Shown: in pieces, positions 6,989 to 7,605 of the stretch | Layout of the letters: every line of letters begins with the position of its first letter | Numbering within the stretch: the first letter of the stretch is position 1 | Assembly: GCA_025935155.1 (NCBI GenBank) | Contig: JAICVV010000090.1 | Location: forward strand, 1 to 7,605 | Source: Alphaproteobacteria bacterium | GTDB lineage: Bacteria; Pseudomonadota; Alphaproteobacteria; Micropepsales; Micropepsaceae | Reading direction: 5' to 3' | DNA: 7,605 nucleotides | Made by a program: the position numbers and the translations under genes | The notes under the pieces: model-generated | Told to the model about the DNA's origin: nothing | What the model saw: the letters and a program-made list of their open reading frames with translations, nothing else | Database searches by the model: none

Positions 6989-7605
6989 GTGTCGATACAG
7001 CCGGAATTTGCGGGCTTCGCCCGGCTCTACGATTCCGGCCAGCCGCAGGCGGTTTACGCCCGCCTGATCGCAGATCTGGAGACGCCGGTTTCGGTGTTCC
7101 TGAAGATCGGCGAAGGCCGCGATTACAGCTTCCTGTTCGAAAGCGTGCAGGGCGGCGAAACCAGAGGCCGCTACTCCATCGTTGGCATCCAGCCCGACCT
7201 CATCTGGCGTTGCCGCAATGGCCAAGCGGAAATCAACCGCGCTGCGCGTTGTGCACCGGACAGGTTCACCGTACTTGCCGAACCGCCGCTGCAATCGCTG
7301 CGACATCTCACGCGCGAGACGCAGATGCCGTTGCCGCCCGATCTGCCGCCAATGGCGGCCGGCTTGTTCGGCTATCTCGGCTACGACATGGTGCGGCTCA
7401 TCGAGCGCCTTGGCGAGCCGCCACCCGATAGCTTCGGTCTTCCCGATGCCATTCTCGTTCGCCCCACTGTAACCGCTATCTTCGACAATGTGCGCGACGA
7501 GATCACGCTGGTCACACCGGTGTGGCCACAGGAAGGGATCGACGCGCGGGCCGCGTATGCGCACGCCTGCGGGCGGCTGAACGACACCGTCGATTCCATT
7601 CGCCG
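6989..7605 (+). CDS. trpE: Anthranilate synthase component I, N-terminal part
   Basis: This is the first 205 codons of trpE, which runs off the right edge. TrpE uses chorismate and ammonia, supplied by the TrpG glutaminase, to make anthranilate, the first committed step of tryptophan synthesis. The visible part is the Anth_synt_I_N region: LIADLETPVSVFLKIGEG (26-43), FLFESVQGGETRGRYSIVG (48-66) and AAGLFGYLGYDMVRLIERL (123-141). The Glu51-Ser52 pair corresponds to the LLES-type tryptophan-binding motif, which implies feedback inhibition. The chorismate-binding domain lies outside the window, so I cannot tell whether trpG is fused to it. The GTG start at 6989 is chosen because the frame is closed just upstream by the ppiD stop and the next Met is too far inside. 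The start is 3 nt after that stop, with only a weak purine stretch before it, so translation is probably coupled to ppiD. Confidence 0.93.
   Translation, partial: MSIQPEFAGFARLYDSGQPQAVYARLIADLETPVSVFLKIGEGRDYSFLFESVQGGETRGRYSIVGIQPDLIWRCRNGQAEINRAARCAPDRFTVLAEPPLQSLRHLTRETQMPLPPDLPPMAAGLFGYLGYDMVRLIERLGEPPPDSFGLPDAILVRPTVTAIFDNVRDEITLVTPVWPQEGIDARAAYAHACGRLNDTVDSIR

Noticed and set aside
4994..7564. An 856-codon open frame on the minus strand opposite ppiD and trpE
   Set aside because: It runs antisense to two well-identified genes, its product is rich in Arg, Gly and His with no recognisable domain, and long antisense frames are common opposite GC-rich genes.

Overview
The window looks like chromosomal DNA from an alphaproteobacterium. 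It is fairly GC-rich, every recognisable protein has alphaproteobacterial character, and the set tpiA, secG, pyrG next to ppiD-trpE is a known alphaproteobacterial neighbourhood. I cannot fix the genus from sequence alone. The secreted protein resembles a family I associate with soil and rhizosphere lineages, which is only a weak hint.

Layout, left to right: the 3' end of dprA (+, enters from the left); pyrG, CTP synthase (-, convergent with dprA); secG, a Sec translocase subunit (-); a 362-bp non-coding stretch with a short perfect hairpin; a 219-aa exported beta-rich protein of unknown function (+); an intergenic stretch with a strong 14-bp hairpin and a possible scrap of an IS3-family transposase; tpiA, triosephosphate isomerase (-); a short divergent spacer with a candidate tpiA promoter; a 111-aa hypothetical ORF (+); a PpiD/SurA-like membrane-anchored periplasmic chaperone (+); and the first 205 codons of trpE (+, runs off the right end).

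Most genes are core housekeeping: uptake and recombination of DNA, pyrimidine nucleotide synthesis, protein export and periplasmic folding, glycolysis, and tryptophan synthesis. The tpiA-secG-pyrG series, often contiguous and co-directional in this class, is split here by an oppositely oriented secreted-protein gene with its own ribosome binding site and hairpin. tpiA and secG therefore probably have separate promoters, and candidates are listed.

I found no CRISPR array, RNA gene, intact mobile element or clearly new multi-gene system. The points most worth checking are a Gln-to-His change next to the catalytic cysteine of the PyrG glutaminase domain, the gene inserted between tpiA and secG with a possible transposase remnant beside it, and two short unrecognised genes.
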